Translations under genes and position numbers: made by a program
Assembly: GCA_020746105.1 (NCBI GenBank)
Contig: CM036618.1
Location: forward strand, 14,677,001 to 14,741,000
Origin: Trogon surrucura
Taxonomy: Eukaryota; Chordata; Aves; Trogoniformes; Trogonidae
Length of the DNA: 64,000 bases
Reading direction: 5' to 3'
Part shown: positions 58,897 through 64,000 of the stretch, piece after piece
Position numbering within the stretch: position 1 is the stretch's first letter
Layout: each line of letters starts with the position of its first letter
Notes under the pieces: model-generated
Database searches by the model: none
What the model was told of the DNA's origin: nothing
Seen by the model: only the letters and a program-made list of their open reading frames with translations

Positions 58897-61800
58897 GTGA
58901 TTCTGCAGCCCCCAGCAACTGTTTCATTCCTGATTCTTATTAACGTTTGTTGGATGCTGGTGAAGTCGCTGTGGGTTTGGAGGGGCAACCTTGCAGCTGA
59001 TATCACAAGCATTTAATCACTTTGAAACTGCTTGTCTGGTTGCAAGTCCAGTCCCTTTGCCTGGGATGAGAACACAAGTCAGCTATGACTGTTTAGTAAT
59101 CTCACCTCATTAGCTGTGCTTTCTTGTTATCTTTGCAATTACATGCTTAACTTGATAGCTCATACTCAATCCAATTATTTCTCATGATCTAAGCACATTC
59201 AGGTTTCTCTGGTTCTTTCTCTGTCTTTCAGAAAACCGGAAAAATTCCTGCATTTTTTAAAAAGTAAAAACTTTAAACAACTTACCATAGACAGGCAGAA
59301 GCTGAGCTGTCAAACCTCTTAAGTACCTTCACAAAAATACCTCCATCGTGTCCCTGAAAGCAAAGTCCTTGCTTTGAGAAGGGGTCTTGAGCAGAGACCG
59401 TATTGAAACAACATAGTGAACTTTCTGTCTGCAAATCTGTCTTAGTTTTATGCCTCTCATCACAGTGGAATCTGAATGTCTAATGAAGAGAAATGGTCAC
59501 TGAGGATTCAAGGTGAGAATCAATCTTACCTAATTTCTAACTGGTCTAGTGGATTAACATGTTGTATTATTGCTGATAAATGTTGTATTATTGTATTGGA
59601 TTTGTCTTTGGTTTATTATTCCCACAAAACAAAATAAAAAATAAATGCTGACACTGTGAAAAATATAAATAACCTATTCCATTTGTAACTAATTTTGTAA
59701 TTTCATAAAACAGTATATATAAAAATACATATCTTTACCTAAACAAAGATAGAAATACACACACTATTTGAAGTATTTGTAACATGAGCAGTAGGGTTTT
59801 TTTAAAAGAAGAATATTTTTGTCAGTCAAACAAAAAGGAAAAAAGCCCTCACAGCATAAAAACCCTGGTGTCAGAGTTTGTAGAATCAAGTTATAAGAAA
59901 GAGCAACAGAGAGGAACTGTCTGGGAAAATGAGAATTTTAAGATGGCCTAGTAGAAGTGTTTTGAAATCTAGACAGGTGCCAGATAAAGCTAACTAGCTG
60001 AACCACATTTTTATCTTATCATGAAATGCTAGTTCTTTAAAATAAAAACTTTTCATTGAAAAAGGTTTTAATGACTCTTTCAAACAATCTTTTAAAACAA
60101 CAAAAAAAATGAATGTAAGCTTTATTTCAAAATTACTAAAAAAGTCTTTTGATTGATTTTGTATCAACACTGAGTTCTAAGATTTATTCAAATGGGATAT
60201 CATCAATGATGCAAACAGCTTTATTACAGTTTTGGGGTGGGTTTTTTTGTTTGTTTTCTTTAAAATTTGTCTTCTGCTCAGCTCTGCCAAATTATTTAGG
60301 ATAGGGAGAAGTCCAGTCTCCTGTTTTTTTGGATATGTTTATGGATTTGTATTTTTTTTTCTAATAAACTGTAAAACAGACTAATTTGATTTGTGTTTTG
60401 CATGAAGAAATTATATTTTGTGTATTCTAAAAAAAGCAGTGAGGGAGACTGAAGGACCAATTTACATCAATCCTAATGGGAATGTAAGATTTAGTCAAGT
60501 GGTTGATATTTTCCAGTTTACTCTTCTCCACATGCTGGAATGATGAAATGATTTTGAATTAAGGATTTTTCCTTTCCACTTTCTAGTGAGATTCTTAATG
60601 GCTTTTAACACAGTAGAATGATATTTTTATAGGGCAGATAAAATAATTAAAGTTATTCTGTGATATTGCTCATGCATTTCCTTTTATAGTCATCATACTT
60701 TGGGCTTTCAATTAAAAAACAGCCCTTTGCTTCCACTGCGGAGATAAACTCTGGTGTTTCTGAACCTTCAACGTGCTGTTAGTTGCTATTTATAGTAACA
60801 GTTATTTCTGTATTCCTACAAACAGTGAAACAAAAGGCTGGAACTGGAGAAAATGTAGGTGGTGTTAACAGCTTCAGCATCACTCAGTTTTTACAGGTGC
60901 TGTAACAGTGTTCAAGGGCAAATGTCTCCTCAGTTTCCAACTGAGAATTTTTAACTAAGCAAACAGAAAAAAATGTTGCTGCTCTCTTCTAACCCGCAAA
61001 CCAACCTGGGAACTGTGAGCCCAACTCGATTCTCCTCTCATGTTGCCTGGTGACCTTTAAAAAGATTCATCACCCCAAGCACAGAATAGCTGGGGTTTTT
61101 AGGTGTTAGTGTGTGTTTCCCACTCCCCAGACATGGTTTTGTAATCGAAGCCTCTTCAAGTGAGTCCTTGGGTACATTTGTGTAACCCAACAGGAAAAAT
61201 TAAGAAAAAAAATCTTCTGAACAAATCTTACTAAAGATATCCTATGAACTTTTTTGTGGAGAGGAATTTAAAAAGAAAACCTGAAAACTGTTTACAAAAT
61301 ACGGTCACTGTAGGAATTTTCTAGGTCTTGGGCAAGCAACTGAGGTATTTGACTGGAAATCTATATTCTGTGTTTTATATATGTACCTATATACACACTA
61401 ACAAGGGAATTAGTGGTGCCAATAGATAGGAGTGCTGCATTGGGCAGGACATACCTATATTGATTGCAGACTTGGATGAGGATTAGATTTATAAGAGTAA
61501 GTGCTGTCTTGACACGAGTGCTTTTAAAAACAGAGCTTTTAATATTTGCGTCTAGAGCCTGCCTGCCCTCAAGCACAGGGCTATGTTCCATGCAGGGAAA
61601 TGTCTCCACTCTTCCGAATACAGAGCTCACAGCTATATTTCTCATCAGATTGCTGTGGCTGTGATTTACGTGACTTTGGACAGGTTGTTAGGGAAGTCAA
61701 GAATGGTCATGAGAAATGTTTTTAGTTTAGCAAACTAGTTAGAAGTGCTGATGCTTCTGGAAGGAAAGTTCTTTTTTATTGTCCATTGAACACCTAGTGA

Positions 61801-64000
61801 GATTCAGGGTAACAGCTACCCTTGTGAAAGAGAAGATGAAATAAAAGATGATGTTATTACCTGAGAAACAGCCTTACTTCAGTCTTACCTTTCCAGAGTG
61901 GCATATAAACCTTCTGTGTGTCTTGGCAGCAGAAACGTATAACGATGAGTAGTTTTCATCATTGTGTTCTTTAGAGAGACCATCTGTGCAATGACATGTA
62001 GATCTGCAGGAATGCTTACATTGTGGAAAATGGAGCTGGGAAATGGAGTTGAACTCTACAAACAATTGGGTTTATTCTACATATAGCAATGGCTTTTGCT
62101 GCCAGTAGTTTAAATTTACCACTTCAGAAAGGTGTAAGAGAAATCAGTTTTCGTCTTTTAAAGTGAAGTGTAAGCTACATGTAAACGAGGCTGTGCTGCC
62201 CAAAAGCTCCCCTTTAGTTGTACAACATAAGACAGGCTTGCAGGAACTTGTCATTAATTACCTCACTGTACCTGTGGCAGGAGGTCTCAGGGGAGCCTGA
62301 AGGTCCATTATACTGGCTTTATGCACAAATACATCATCTCCTGGTGTCTGTGCCATCATGAAATAATTCAAGGTAGGCGGGATAGACAGAGGAGGGAAGT
62401 CAGTCCCAAGGACTCTTTTGTAGGAGAAAAAAAATTGCAGTTGGAGATGTGCACTGCACATGTACCATCTACTCCTTATTTGTGTTTACTGGCCATAGCA
62501 TCCAGTCTACATGGCTGATAAGTCAGAAGAAGCAGGGTGGGACAACATCCTCAACACACTCAGGGTGAAAATGGGCCTATTTAAGGTGTTATAAAATCCA
62601 CTGACTTAGTATGGACCTCAAGACTTAAAATCGATTTCATTGCTGCTAAGCACTTTGCTCTTCAATAAAACCTCAACATTACTTTACTACAAATGGTGTA
62701 TGAGATAGCAAATTTTGCACTCTTTGTATTTTGAAATTTTTGAAATTTTGTATTATTCAAAATAATAAAAACCCCCAAACCTCTGTCACTGTTAATTCCA
62801 CCTAAAAAACATTCGTGATATTTCTGTAAGGTAGACCAGGCATGAACATATCCATGTAAAGATTGTCTTGGAAGAGCAAGAAGAGAAAATCTATTCCGTA
62901 TAAAGAGAGCCCAGTGGAAAAGTAAGCAGGAAGAATCTGTTTTAATGTTGTATTGCACATTTGTCCTAAGTGTAGTGCAAAAGAATTGTGTAAGTGACCT
63001 TTGTAATCTCAGGCTGCCATCTATAGTAAGAAAAAAATTCTTATGCTGGAACTAATTACAGGACTTCAGGGATCTTGCAAAAGGAATATCCAGGATATCC
63101 TCCTGATGATCTATTCTTTCTCACAAATCAAAGAAGGTGAAGAAAAGAAAATCCTGAAGCCAAGCCAGCAGTTATGTGAATGATTTAAAACTGGAAGTCT
63201 TGTTTCTGAAAAAAAAAGGCAGTACCCTGGTCTGGTGCTTCAGCCAAAAATGGTTGTAAAATTGGAATTGTTCATCTTCCCTTGAGGGCACTAATTCTGT
63301 CAGCCACTAACTATCTGGGACAGCCACAAGTGTCTTAAAATAGCATCATGAGAGAAGACAAAGTAAGTGTTAGACAAACTCAGCCTTCCATGAATAAATT
63401 GAACAAGGAATCATTTGGCTGGAAGTTCCTGTTTTCAGGGCTAAGGAGTTGATTACATGCAATAAAGTCAAGTAAGGCAGCAGTGTTTTCTTCTGCATAG
63501 TTAGAATATATATTTGCTGTGGATATAAAACCTCTGAAACATATTGAAAAGTCTTCAGTTTTTTTAAGTTTCTAATCATGTGTCCAATTTTTCGCTAATT
63601 GAAGTGTTTCCTCTTTTTCGTGGGCACTTCTAAGAGCAACCGCTGAAATGAGAGGTTTGTTCCACAAAACAGAGCTTTTCCCTGACCTTCCTCCAGCAGT
63701 GAGGTGGTGACAGTGCTCTGTTTGGTAGATTCACCTGGTGAAAACAATATCTTCATCTTTCTAGGCTGTGAAAAATGTTCTACCACAGACTACTTTGAAT
63801 AATGTCTTTTAAAAGAAGTTTTAAATTAGAGTCATCTGCATCATCAGTCATTTGTTTTGGAGGATTTTTTTGCGGTAAATCCAGTGCTGCGTTAGTCTTT
63901 CCAGACAAAAATATTCGAAAACAATGTCTCAAATTTTGAAAGTCTTATGAGAATCTGACTTACATATCTCAGTAAATGTGATACTTTCTGAATAAACTTT

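Larger units (their letters stand above)
57111..64000. other. AT-rich intergenic DNA to the window end
   Basis: No exon, LINE, SINE or LTR was recognised in nearly 7 kb. Small features: a T run at about 57330-57345, a 19-bp tandem duplication at 58162-58199, and an RFX X-box-like site at 58883-58896. The low repeat content contrasts with the rest of the window. Confidence 0.6.

Noticed and set aside
1-64000. CRISPR arrays, operons, riboswitches or other prokaryotic systems
   Set aside because: Spliced exons, CR1 and SINE elements show vertebrate nuclear DNA; no regularly spaced repeats or operon structure exist.

Overview
The window is vertebrate nuclear DNA: AT-rich, gene-poor, with GT-AG introns and heavily loaded with CR1 LINE fragments ending in (ATTCTATGAT)n-like tails. 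CR1 dominance points to a bird or other reptile. A SINE with a tRNA-Ile-like head fused to a CR1-type tail at 31292-31467 matches the TguSINE1 design known from passerine birds, so a songbird-type (passerine) genome is the best reading.

The only confidently recognised gene is the 3' end of NBAS on the + strand. Its last four coding exons are at 15239-15378, 23538-23682, 32270-32398 and 39675-39950. All have consensus splice sites and compatible phases, and together they give 229 in-frame residues ending at TAA. A 3' UTR follows, with a poly(A) signal at 40431. Bases 1-15238 are read as the preceding NBAS intron. NBAS is the large subunit of the NRZ (NBAS-RINT1-ZW10) tether for Golgi-to-ER vesicles.

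The introns hold mostly retroelements: old CR1 pieces, a nested CR1-in-CR1 (17203-18585), a 3.5-kb antisense CR1 (25041-28554) whose ORF2 is open except for two nonsense codons, and the SINE. Downstream of NBAS (40456-64000) there is a CR1 with its 5' part inverted in the manner of twin priming (43381-44745). There is also a 1.16-kb LTR-like element split by a SINE/CR1 tail (47269-48427), a probable solo LTR (53574-54307) and a large old CR1 (56045-57110). Several open stretches at 41767-41976, 43000-43065, 45206-45379 and 48783-48945 look coding, and some have plausible splice sites. They may be exons or relics of an unrecognised gene, but this is unproven.

From 57111 to the end almost nothing identifiable is present beyond AT-rich intergenic DNA. 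No CRISPR, rRNA, functional tRNA or prokaryotic feature was seen. Fragment boundaries for old repeats are approximate because they were read by eye.
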